From: Liolophura sinensis
Lineage: Eukaryota > Mollusca > Polyplacophora > Chitonida > Chitonidae
DNA length: 40,657 bases
Assembly (NCBI RefSeq): GCF_032854445.1
Contig: NW_027018330.1
Span: forward strand, 1-40,657
Reading direction: 5' to 3'
The position numbers and the translations under genes are program-made. Of this stretch, positions 1 through 9,775 are shown piece after piece (position 1 is the first letter of the stretch; each line of letters begins with the position of its first letter). A model generated the notes under the pieces. The model was not told the origin of the DNA and did no database searches. It saw only the letters and a program-made list of their open reading frames with translations.

Positions 1-440
1 GAAAAACCACACCATTTGTACATAAAAAACAGAAGGTACTTGATACAGTCTGCTGTAAAAAGTACAACTGAACACTGACCCACATTTATAAGGTGCCAAA
101 AGATGCCGGAATTGAGCCAGGCATCGGCAGCTGTTGAAAAATTGCAAATTTCCCCTGGTTTCCATGGAGTAAGAGCCGTTGCTGGGCACGGTGATTATGA
201 CATAAATGATCATTCAATTGTCGCTACAGGCAAAAGTATTGGTCGGAGAGCAACGCGGTTTGCACCATTCGATTTGTCGTCACAAAATACGTCGGAATAG
301 CCTCTTACCAGCAGCACTGGAACAATTTTTCTAATTTTGCATTTTTGCCTGGTATTTTTGTTAATTGAAATCGGCTACACTGTACTCTGTACAATCGCGA
401 CTGGTCATTACTATATTCAACTTTTGTGACTATAAGTTAT
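1..440. repeat. Partial subtype E monomer at left edge
   Basis: This partial unit matches subtype E (for example 2634-3183): it shares AAAACAGAAGG, the CATTTATAAGG state and TGCCTGGTATTTTTG. It therefore fits as the tail of a preceding A-B-C-D-E block cut by the window edge. It carries several single-base insertions against its sister copies, such as ATGCCGGAATTG, ATTTCCCCTGG, GGGCACGGTGATT and GTCGGAATAG, which look like consensus errors near a contig end. Confidence 0.85.
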
Positions 441-3183
441 GTGCCCTTCGGTAGCCCAGAAGACCTGAAATCTTTGGCTAAGCCCATTTAACTCACCCAG
501 CAATTGCCTTACTTCTAAGTGCAAGACAATCTCAATGTCTTTATCTACGTGTAGAAAAACCACACCATTTGTACGTGAGAAACACAAGGTACTTGATACA
601 GTCTGCTGTAAAAAGTACAACTGACACTGACCCACATTTATAAGGTGTGAAAAGATGCGGAATTGGGCCAGGCATCGGGAGCTGTTAAAAAATTGCAAAT
701 TTCCCTGGTTTCCATGGTGTAAGAGCCGTTCCTGTGCACGTGATTATGACATAAAATGATCATTCAATTGTCGCTACAGGCAAAAGTATTGGTCGGAGAG
801 CAACGCGGATTGCACATTCGATTTGTCGTCACAAAATACGTCGGATTAGCCTCTTACCAGCAGCACTGGAACAATTTTTCCAATTTTGCGTTTTTGCCTG
901 GTCTTTTTGTTAATTGAAATCGGCTACACTGTACTCTGTACAATCGCGACTGGTCATTACTATATTCAACTTTTGACTATAAGTTATGTGCCCTTCGGTA
1001 GCCCAGAAGACGTCAAATCTTGGGCTAAGCCCATTTAACTCACCCAGCAATTGTCTTACTTCTAAGTGCAAGACAATCTCAATGTCTTTATCTACGTGTA
1101 GAAAAACCACACCATTTGTACGTGAGAAACACAAGGTACTTGATACAGTCTGCTGTAAAAAGTACAACTGAACACTGACCCACTTCAGTAAGGTGCCAAA
1201 AGATGCGGAATTGAGCCAGGCATCGGCAGCTGTTGAAAAATTGCAAATTTCCCTGGTTTCCATGGAGTAAGAGCCGTTGCTGGGCACGTGATTATGACAT
1301 AAATGATCATTAAATTGTCGCTACAGGCAAAAGTATTGGTCGGAGAGTAACGCGGTTTGCACCATTCGATTTCTCGTCACAAAATACGTCGGATTAGCCT
1401 CTACCAGCAGCACTGGAACAATTTTTCTAATTTTGCATTTTTGCCTGGTCTTTTTGTTAATTGAAATCGGCTACACTGTACTCTGTACAATCGCGACTGG
1501 TCATTACTATATTCAACTTTTGACTATAAGTTATGTGCCCTTCGGTAGCCCAGAAGACCTGAAATCTTTGGGCTAAGCCCATTTAACTCACCCAGCAATT
1601 GCCTTACTTCTAAGTGCAAGACAATCTCAATGTCTTTATCTACGTGTAGAAAAACCACACCATTTGTACGTGAGAAACACAAGGTACTTGATAAAGTCTG
1701 CTGTAAAAAGTACAACTGAACACTGACTCACTTCAGTAAGGTGCCAAAAGATGCGGAATTGAGCCAGGCATCGGCAGCTGTTGAAAAAATTGCAAATTTC
1801 CCTGGTTTCCATGGAGTAGGAGCCGCTGCTGGGCACGTGATTATGACATCAATGATCATTCAATTGTCACAACAGCCAAAAGTATTGGTCGGAGAGCAAC
1901 GCGGTTTGCACCATTCGATTTCTCGTCACAAAATACGTCGGATTAGCTTCTTACCAGCAGCACTGGAATAGTTTTTTTGCACTTTTGCATTTTTGCCTGG
2001 TCTTTTTGTTAATTGAAATCGGCTACACTGTACTCTGTACAATCGCGACTGGTCATTACTATATTCAACTTTTGACTATAAGTTATGTGCCCTTCGGTAG
2101 CCCAGAAGACGTCAAATCTTTGGGCTAAGCCCATTTAACTCACCCAGCAATTGTCTTACTTCTAAGTGCAAGACAATCTCAATGTCTTTATCGACGTGTA
2201 GAAAAACCACACCATTTGTACGTAAAAAACACAAGGTACTTGATACAGTCTGCTGTAAAAAGTACAACTAAACACTGACCCACATTTATAAGGTGCCAAA
2301 AGATGCGGAATTGGGCCAGGTATCGGCAGCTGTTGAAAAATTGCCAATTTCCCTGGTTTCCATGGAGTAAGAGCCGTTGCTGTGCACGTGATTATGACAT
2401 AAATGATCATTCAATTGTCGCTACAGGCAAAAGTATTGGTCGGAGAGCAACGCGGTTTGCACCATTCGATTTCTCGTCACAAAATACGTCGGATTAGCCT
2501 CTTACCAGCAGCACTGGAACAGTTTTTCCACTTTTGCATTTTTACCTGGTCTTTTTGTTAATGAAATCGCTACACTGTACTCTGTACAATCGCGACTGGT
2601 CATTACTATATTCAACTTTTGACTATAAGTTATGTGCCCTTCGGTAGCCCAGAAGACGTCAAATCTTTGGACTAAGCCCATTTAACTCACCCAGCAATTG
2701 CCTTACTTCTAAGTGCAAGACAATCTCAATGTCTTTATCTACGTGTAGGAAAAACCACACCATTTGTACAAAAAAAACAGAAGGTACTTGATACAGTCTG
2801 CTGTAAAAAGTACAACTGAACACTGACCCACATTTATAAGGTGCCAAAAGATGCGGAATTGAGCCAGGCATCGGCAGCTGTTGAAAAATTGCAAATTTCC
2901 CTGGTTTCCATGGAGTAAGAGCCGTTGCTGGGCACGTGATTATGACATAAATGATCATTCAATTGTCGCTACAGGCAAAAGTATTGGTCGGAGAGCAACG
3001 CGGTTTGCACCATTCGATTTGTCGTCACAAAATACGTCGGATTAGCCTCTTACCAGCAGCACTGGAACAATTTTTCTAATTTTGCATTTTTGCCTGGTAT
3101 TTTTGTTAATTGAAATCGGCTACACTGTACTCTGTACAATCGCGACTGGTCATTACTATATTCAACTTTTGACTATAAGTTAT
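441..3183. repeat. Five-monomer HOR A-B-C-D-E, copy 1
   Basis: Monomers start at 441 (A), 988 (B), 1535 (C), 2087 (D) and 2634 (E). Diagnostic marks: A has CATCGGGAGCTG, CCATGGTGTAAG and GTTCCTGTGCACG; B has CATTAAATTGTCG and GGAGAGTAACG; C has ACTGACTCACTTCAG, GTAGGAGCCGCTG and TCACAACAGCC; D has TTATCGACGTG, CGTAAAAAACAC and GCCAATTTCC; E has TTTGGACTAAG, AAACAGAAGG and GCCTGGTATTT. The same series follows immediately at 3184. Confidence 0.9.
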
Positions 3184-5932
3184 GTGCCCTTCGGTAGCCC
3201 AGAAGACCTGAAATCTTTGGGCTAAGCCCATTTAACTCACCCAGCAATTGCCTTACTTCTAAGTGCAAGACAATCTCAATGTCTTTATCTACGTGTAGAA
3301 AAACCACACCATTTGTACGTGAGAAACACAAGGTACTTGATACAGTCTGCTGTAAAAAGTACAACTGACCACTGACCCACATTTATAAGGTGCGAAAAGA
3401 TGCGGAATTTTGGGCCAGGCATCGGGGAGCTGTTAAAAAATTGCAATTTCCCTGGTTTCCATGGTGTAAGAGCCGTTCCTGTGCACGTGATTATGACATA
3501 AATGATCATTCAATTGTCGCTACAGGCAAAAGTATTGGTCGGAGAGCAACGCGGATTGCACCATTCGATTTGTCGTCACAAAATACGTCGGATTAGCCTC
3601 TTACCAGCAGCACTGGAACAATTTTTCCAATTTTGCGTTTTTGCCTGGTCTTTTTGTTAATTGAAATCGGCTACACTGTACTCTGTACAATCGCGACTGG
3701 TCATTACTATATTCAACTTTTGACTATAAGTTATGTGCCCTTCGGTAGCCCAGAAGACGTCAAATCTTTGGGCTAAGCCCATTTAACTCACCCAGCAATT
3801 GTCTTACTTCTAAGTGCAAGACAATCTCAATGTCTTTATCTACGTGTAGAAAAACCACACCATTTGTACGTGAGAAACACAAGGTACTTGATACAGTCTG
3901 CTGTAAAAAGTACAACTGAACACTGACCCACTTCAGTAAGGTGCCAAAAGATGCGGAATTGAGCCAGGCATCGGCAGCTGTTGAAAAATTGCAAATTTCC
4001 CTGGTTTCCATGGAGTAAGAGCCGTTGCTGGGCACGTGATTATGACATAAATGATCATAAAATTGTCGCTACAGGCAAAAGTATTGGTCGGAGAGTAACG
4101 CGGTTTGCACCATTCGATTTCTCGTCACAAAATACGTCGGATTAGCCTCTTACCAGCAGCACTGGAACAATTTTTCTAATTTTGCATTTTTGCCTGGTCT
4201 TTTTGTTAATTGAAATCGGCTACACTGTACTCTGTACAATCGCGACTGGTCATTACTATATTCAACTTTTGACTATAAGTTATGTGCCCTTCGGTAGCCC
4301 AGAAGACCTGAAATCTTTGGGCTAAGCCCATTTAACTCACCCAGCAATTGCCTTACTTCTAAGTGCAAGACAATCTCAATGTCTTTATCTACGTGTAGAA
4401 AAACCACACCATTTGTACGTGAGAAACACAAGGTACTTGATAAAGTCTGCTGTAAAAAGTACAACTGAACACTGACTCACTTCAGTAAGGTGCCAAAAGA
4501 TGCGGAATTGAGCCAGGCATCGGCAGCTGTTGAAAAATTGCAAATTTCCCTGGTTTCCATGGAGTAGGAGCCGCTGCTGGGCACGTGATTATGACATCAA
4601 TGATCATTCAATTGTCACAACAGCCAAAAGTATTGGTCGGAGAGCAACGCGGTTTGCACCATTCGATTTCTCGTCACAAAATACGTCGGATTAGCTTCTT
4701 ACCAGCAGCACTGGAATAGTTTTTTGCACTTTTGCATTTTTGCCTGGTCTTTTTGTTAATTGAAATCGGCTACACTGTACTCTGTACAATCGCGACTGGT
4801 CATTACTATATTCAACTTTTGACTATAAGTTATGTGCCCTTCGGTAGCCCAGAAGACGTCAAATCTTTGGGCTAAGCCCATTTAACTCACCCAGCAATTG
4901 TCCTTACTTCTAAGTGCAAGACAATCTCAATGTCTTTATCGACGTGTAGAAAAACCACACCATTTGTACGTAAAAAACACAAGGTACTTGATACAGTCTG
5001 CTGTAAAAAGTACAACTAAACACTGACCCACATTTATAAGGTGCCAAAAGATGCGGAATTGGGCCAGGTATCGGCAGCTGTTGAAAAATTGCCAATTTCC
5101 CTGGTTTCCATGGAGTAAGAGCCGTTGCTGTGCACGTGATTATGACATAAATGATCATTCAATTGTCGCTACAGGCAAAAGTATTGGTCGGAGAGCAACG
5201 CGGTTTGCACCATTCGATTTCTCGTCACAAAATACGTCGGATTAGCCTCTTACCAGCAGCACTGGAACAGTTTTTCCACTTTTGCATTTTTACCTGGTCT
5301 TTTTGTTAATTGAAATCGGCTACACTGTACTCTGTACAATCGCGACTGGTCATTACTATATTCAACTTTTGACTATAAGTTATGTGCCCTTCGGTAGCCC
5401 AGAAGACGTCAAATCTTTGGACTAAGCCCATTTAACTCACCCAGCAATTGCCTTACTTCTAAGTGCAAGACAATCTCAATGTCTTTATCTACGTGTAGAA
5501 AAACCACACCATTTGTACAAAAAAAACAGAAGGTACTTGATACAGTCTGCTGTAAAAAGTACAACTGAACACTGACCCACATTTATAAGGTGCCAAAAGA
5601 TGCGGAATTGAGCCAGGCATCGGCAGCTGTTGAAAAATTGCAAATTTCCCTGGTTTCCATGGAGTAAGAGCCGTTGCTGGGCACGTGATTATGACATAAA
5701 TGATCATTCAATTGTCGCTACAGGCAAAAGTATTGGTCGGAGAGCAACGCGGTTTGCACCATTCGATTTGTCGTCACAAAATACGTCGGATTAGCCTCTT
5801 ACCAGCAGCACTGGAACAATTTTTCTAATTTTGCATTTTTGCCTGGTATTTTTGTTAATTGAAATCGGCTACACTGTACTCTGTACAATCGCGACTGGTC
5901 ATTACTATATTCAACTTTTGACTATAAGTTAT
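3184..5932. repeat. Five-monomer HOR A-B-C-D-E, copy 2
   Basis: Monomers start at 3184 (A), 3735 (B), 4284 (C), 4834 (D) and 5384 (E). Each carries the same private marks as its partner about 2.75 kb to the left, and by eye most differences are single-base indels. The copies are much closer to each other than neighbouring monomers within a copy are, which defines a true higher-order repeat and implies recent block amplification. Confidence 0.9.
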
Positions 5933-5966
5933 GTGCCCTTCGGTAGCCCAGAAGACCTGAAATCTT

Positions 5967-5979
5967 TGGGCTAAGCCCA
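5967..5979. other. Dyad TGGGCT-A-AGCCCA (recurs once per monomer)
   Basis: Six-base perfect arms surround a single central A, at 34 bp after each monomer anchor. The centre becomes C in S and X monomers (GGGCTCAGCCC), which keeps the dyad. GGACTAAGCCC in E and G, and GGGCCAAGCCC in J and Q, break a pair without compensation. The dyad exists in sequence; any protein-binding or structural role is unknown. Confidence 0.75.
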
Positions 5980-6015
5980 TTTAACTCACCCAGCAATTGC
6001 CTTACTTCTAAGTGC

Positions 6016-6034
6016 AAGACAATCTCAATGTCTT
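6016..6034. other. Dyad AAGACA / TGTCTT with 7-nt loop (recurs per monomer)
   Basis: Perfect six-base arms are separated by ATCTCAA. The element is present in nearly every monomer. Variants such as ATGTCC in F and ACGGTC at 29111 weaken the right arm. It could form a small hairpin in single-stranded DNA or RNA; no function is shown. Confidence 0.65.
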
Positions 6035-6081
6035 TATCTACGTGTAGAAAAACCACACCATTTGTACGTGAGAAACACAAG

Positions 6082-6111
6082 GTACTTGATACAGTCTGCT
6101 GTAAAAAGTAC
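6082..6111. other. 30-bp interrupted hairpin element (recurs per monomer)
   Basis: The outer arms are GTACTT (6082-6087) and AAGTAC (6106-6111). After a symmetric 2-by-2 internal mismatch (GA / AA) come the inner arms TACAG (6090-6094) and CTGTA (6099-6103), around a TCTG loop. That makes eleven potential base pairs in 30 nt, the strongest dyad I found in the unit. T monomers (CTGATGTA), Q monomers (CTGTTAAAAG) and K monomers (CTACTGTGAAAAG) carry changes that weaken it without matching compensation, so selection for the structure is not demonstrated. Confidence 0.7.
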
Positions 6112-6183
6112 AACTGACCACTGACCCACATTTATAAGGTGCGAAAAGATGCGGAATTGGGCCAGGCATCGGGAGCTGTTAAA

Positions 6184-6196
6184 AAATTGCAAATTT
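6184..6196. other. AT-rich dyad AAATT-GCA-AATTT
   Basis: Five-base perfect arms surround GCA. The dyad is intact in A, B and C type units. D, G and N units have TTGCCAATTTCC, and many right-hand units have GCAAATATCC, both of which disrupt it. It is a recurring but subtype-dependent element with no known role. Confidence 0.55.
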
Positions 6197-6368
6197 CCCT
6201 GGTTTCCATGGTGTAAGAGCCGTTCCTGTGCACGTGATTATGACATAAATGATCATTCAATTGTCGCTACAGGCAAAAGTATTGGTCGGAGAGCAACGCG
6301 GATTGCACCATTCGATTTGTCGTCACAAAATACGTCGGATTAGCCTCTTACCAGCAGCACTGGAACAA

Positions 6369-6402
6369 TTTTTCCAATTTTGCGTTTTTGCCTGGTCTTT
6401 TT
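6369..6402. other. T-tract cluster, candidate bent DNA (recurs per monomer)
   Basis: Four runs of 4-5 T occur at 6369-6373, 6378-6381, 6385-6389 and 6398-6402, with start-to-start spacings of 9, 7 and 13 bp, roughly helical on average. Every monomer keeps this layout, although the bases between the tracts define subtypes (CCAA, CCAC, CCAG, CTAA). Phased A/T tracts can bend DNA and are common in satellites; bending here is inference. Confidence 0.55.
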
Positions 6403-6423
6403 GTTAATTGAAATCGGCTACAC

Positions 6424-6436
6424 TGTACTCTGTACA
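6424..6436. other. Dyad TGTAC-TCT-GTACA (recurs per monomer)
   Basis: Five-base perfect arms flank TCT. Right-hand units often read GTACTATGTAC, which changes only the spacer and leaves the arms intact. G at 9174 and 13571 has GTATTCTGTAC, which breaks one pair. No function can be assigned. Confidence 0.6.
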
Positions 6437-6481
6437 ATCGCGACTGGTCATTACTATATTCAACTTTTGACTATAAGTTAT

Positions 6482-9400
6482 GTGCCCTTCGGTAGCCCAG
6501 AAGACGTCAAATCTTTGGGCTAAGCCCATTTAACTCACCCAGCAATTGTCTTACTTCTAAGTGCAAGACAATCTCAATGTCTTTATCTACGTGTAGAAAA
6601 ACCACACCATTTGTACGTGAGAAACACAAGGTACTTGATACAGTCTGCTGTAAAAAGTACAACTGAACACTGACCCACTTCAGTAAGGTGCCAAAAGATG
6701 CGGAATTGAGCCAGGCATCGGCAGCTGTTGAAAAATTGCAAATTTCCCTGGTTTCCATGGAGTAAGAGCCGTTGCTGGGCACGTGATTATGACATAAATG
6801 ATCATAAAATTGTCGCTACAGGCAAAAGTATTGGTCGGAGAGTAACGCGGTTTGCACCATTCGATTTCTCGTCACAAAATACGTCGGATTAGCCTCTTAC
6901 CAGCAGCACTGGAACAATTTTTCTAATTTTGCATTTTTGCCTGGTCTTTTTGTTAATTGAAATCGGCTACACTGTACTCTGTACAATCGCGACTGGTCAT
7001 TACTATATTCAACTTTTGACTATAAGTTATGTGCCCTTCGGTAGCCCAGAAGACCTGAAATCTTTGGGCTAAGCCCATTTAACTCACCCAGCAATTGCCT
7101 TACTTCTAAGTGCAAGACAATCTCAATGTCTTTATCTACGTGTAGAAAAACCACACCATTTGTACGTGAGAAACACAAGGTACTTGATACAGTCTGCTGT
7201 AAAAAGTACAACTGAACACTGACTCACTTCAGTAAGGTGCCAAAAGATGCGGAATTGAGCCAGGCATCGGCAGCTGTTGAAAAATTGCAAATTTCCCTGG
7301 TTTCCATGGAGTAGGAGCCGCTGCTGGGCACGTGATTATGACATCAATGATCATTCAATTGTCACAACAGCCAAAAGTATTGGTCGGAGAGCAACGCGGT
7401 TTGCACCATTCGATTTCTCGTCACAAAATACGTCGGATTAGCTTCTTACCAGCAGCACTGGAATAGTTTTTTGCACTTTTGCATTTTTGCCTGGTCTTTT
7501 TGTTAATTGAAATCGGCTACACTGTACTCTGTACAATCGCGACTGGTCATTACTATATTCAACTTTTGACTATAAGTTATGTGCCCTTCGGTAGCCCAGA
7601 AGACGTCAAATCTTTGGGCTAAGCCCATTTAACTCACACAGCAATTGTCTTACTTCTAAGTGCAAGACAATCTCAATGTCTTTATCGACGTGTAGAAAAA
7701 CCACACCATTTGTACGTAAAAAACACAAGGTACTTGATACAGTCTGCTGTAAAAAGTACAACTAAACACTGACCCACATTTATAAGGTGCCAAAAGATGC
7801 GGAATTGGGCCAGGTATCGGCAGCTGTTGAAAAATTGCCAATTTCCCTGGTTTCCATGGAGTAAGAGCCGTTGCTGTGCACGTGATTATGACATAAATGA
7901 TCATTCAATTGTCGCTACAGGCAAAAGTATTGGTCGGAGAGCAACGCGGTTTGCACCATTCGATTTGTCGTCACAAAATACGTCGGATTAGCCTCTTACC
8001 AGCAGCACTGGAACAATTTTTCCAATTTTGCGTTTTTGCCTGGTCTTTTTGTTAATTGAAATCGGCTACACTGTACTCTGTACAATCGCGACTGGTCATT
8101 ACTATATTCAACTTTTGACTATAAGTTATGTGCCCTTCGGTAGCCCAGAAGACCTGAAATCTTTGGGCTAAGCCCATTTAACTCACCCAGCAATTGCTTT
8201 ACTTCTAAGTGCAAGACAATCTCAATGTCCTTATCTACGTGTAGAAAAACCCACACCATTTGTACGTGAGAGACACAAGGTACTTGATACAGTCTGCTGT
8301 AAAAAGTACAACTGAACACTGACCCAACCTTCAGTAGGTGCCAAAAGATGCGGAATTGAGCCAGGCATCGGCAGCTGTTGAAAAATTGCAAATTTCCCTG
8401 GTTTCCATGGAGTAAGAGCCGTTGCTGGGCACGTGATTATGACATAAATGATCATTCAATTGTCGCTACAGCCAAAAGTATTGGTCGGAGAGCAACGCGG
8501 TTTGCACCATTCGATTTCTCGTCACAAAATACGTCGGATTAGCCTCTTACCAGCAGCACTGGAACAGTTTTTCCACTTTTGCATTTTTACCTGGTCTTTT
8601 TGTTAATTGAAAATCGGCTACACTGTACTCTGTACAATCGCGACTGGTCATTACTATATTCAACTTTTGACTATAAGTTATGTGCCCTTCGTAGCCCAGA
8701 AGACGTCAAATCTTTGGACTAAGCCCATTTACTCACCCAGCAATTGCCTTACTTCTAAGTGCAAGACAATCTCAATGTCTTTATCTACGTGTAGAAAAAC
8801 CACACCATTTGTACATAAAAAACAGAAGGTACTTGATACAGTCTGCTGTAAAAAAGTACAACTGACCACAGACCCACATTTATAAGGTGCCAAAAGATGC
8901 GGAATTGGGCCAGGTATCGGCAGCTGTTGAAAAATTGCAATTTCCCTGGTTCCATGGAGTAAGAGCCGTTGCTGTGCACGTGATTATGACATAAATGATC
9001 ATTCAATTGTCGCTACAGGCAAAAGTATTGGTCGGAGAGCAACGCGGTTTGCACCATTCGATTTGTCGTCACAAAATACGTCGGATTAGCCTCTTACCAG
9101 CAGCACTGGAACAGTTTTTCAACTTTTGCATTTTTGCCTGGTCTTTTTGTTAATTGAAATCGGCTACACTGTATTCTGTACAATCGCGACTGGTCATTAC
9201 TATATTCAACTTTTGACTATAAGTTATGTGCCCTTCGGTAGCCCAGAAGACCTGAAATCTTTGGGCTAAGCCCATTTAACTCACCCAGCAATTGCCCTAC
9301 TTCTAAGTGCAAGACAATCTCAATGTCTTTATCTACGTGTAGAAAAACCACACATTTGTACGTGAGAAACACAATGTACTTGATACAGTCTGCTGTAAAA

Positions 9401-9775
9401 AGTACAACTAAACACTGACCCACTTCAGTAAGGTGCCAAAAGATGCGGAATTGAGCCAGGCATCGGCAGCTGTTTAAAAATTGCAAATTTCCCTGGTTTC
9501 CATGGAGTAAGAGCCGTTGCTGGGCACGTGATTATGACATAAATGATCATTCAATTGTCACTACAGGCAAAAGTATTGGTCGGAGAGCAACGCGGATTGC
9601 ACCATTCGATTTGTCGTCACAAAATACGTCGGATTAGCCTCTTACCAGCAGCACTGGAACAATTTTTCCAATTTTGCGTTTTTGCCTGGTCTTTTTGTTA
9701 ATTGAAATCGGCTACACTGTACTCTGTACAATCGCGACTGGTCATTACTATATTCAACTTTTGACTATAAGTTAT
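6482..9775. repeat. Six-monomer HOR B-C-D-F-G-H, copy 1
   Basis: Monomers start at 6482 (B), 7031 (C), 7581 (D), 8130 (F), 8682 (G) and 9228 (H). F is marked by ATGTCCTTATC and CGTGAGAGACAC; G by TTTGGACTAAG with CATAAAAAACAGAAGG and GACCACAGACC; H by CACAATGTACTTG. The series B-C-D-F-G restarts at 9776, 3294 bp later. The first three monomers also belong to the preceding five-monomer series, so this is a derived form of it with E and A replaced by F, G and H. Confidence 0.83.
9228..9775. repeat. Chimeric monomer, H-type 5' half and A-type 3' end
   Basis: The 5' part shares the private T of CACAATGTAC (9375) with the monomer at 13625, and it keeps the non-A form GTTGCTGGG near 9520. The 3' part has A-type marks: GCGGATTGC (A at 9596), TTTGTCG and TTTTTCCAATTTTGCG. 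It leads into a B monomer, as A does. The preceding G monomer (8682) also shares a private T (9174, GTATTCTG) with 13571 before the other H. A duplicated G-H segment therefore appears joined to the tail of an A monomer, with the switch between about 9520 and 9596. Confidence 0.7.

Larger units (their letters stand above)
5933..6481. repeat. Representative 549-bp satellite monomer (subtype A)
   Basis: This is a clean full-length unit useful as a reference. In order it holds: the GTGCCCTTCGG anchor at 5933; a dyad at 5967-5979; a second dyad at 6016-6034; a GAAAAACC motif near 6046; a 30-bp interrupted hairpin at 6082-6111; a segment that varies between subtypes (CATTTATAAGG here, CTTCAGTAAGG in others) near 6128-6138; an AT-rich dyad at 6184-6196; the palindromes CCATGG (6206-6211), CACGTG (6231-6236) and ATGATCAT (6249-6256); a T-tract cluster at 6369-6402; and a short dyad at 6424-6436. 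I found no internal sub-repeat that would divide the unit. The length equals three times 183 bp, close to three nucleosome repeats, but that link is only suggestive. Confidence 0.93.
5933..8129. repeat. Truncated A-B-C-D block, copy 3
   Basis: Monomers A (5933), B (6482), C (7031) and D (7581) repeat the left HOR, but E is missing and F follows at 8130. The D copy is altered in its last third: it has TTTGTCG and TTTTTCCAATTTTGCG, where the earlier D copies (2087, 4834) have TTTCTCG and TTTTTCCACTTTTGC. The block therefore leaves the five-monomer pattern inside this D monomer, consistent with recombination into another subtype. Confidence 0.82.

Noticed and set aside
910-1287. Reading frames of 60-125 codons on both strands as genes
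   Set aside because: They are the same repeat stretches recurring every 549 bp, with variable starts, stops and frames and no recognisable domain.
6128-6138. TATAAG and TTTATAAGG motifs as promoters
   Set aside because: They are short AT-rich matches. TTTATAAGG is replaced by TTCAGTAAGG in many units, and no downstream gene exists.
6270-6320. tRNA- or SINE-like A and B boxes (TGGTCGGAGAG and ATTCGATTT)
   Set aside because: Both boxes have several mismatches, they are only about 20 bp apart, and no cloverleaf arms could be drawn.
5933-6481. CENP-B box
   Set aside because: I looked for the TTCG-N4-A-N2-CGGG pattern around ATTCGATTT and CTTCGGTAG on both strands; neither has the required A and CGGG positions.
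5933-6481. Internal sub-repeat of about 183 bp within the monomer
   Set aside because: Only an 8-base match (GCCAAAAG) recurs, about 131 bp apart; there is no sustained similarity between thirds of the unit.
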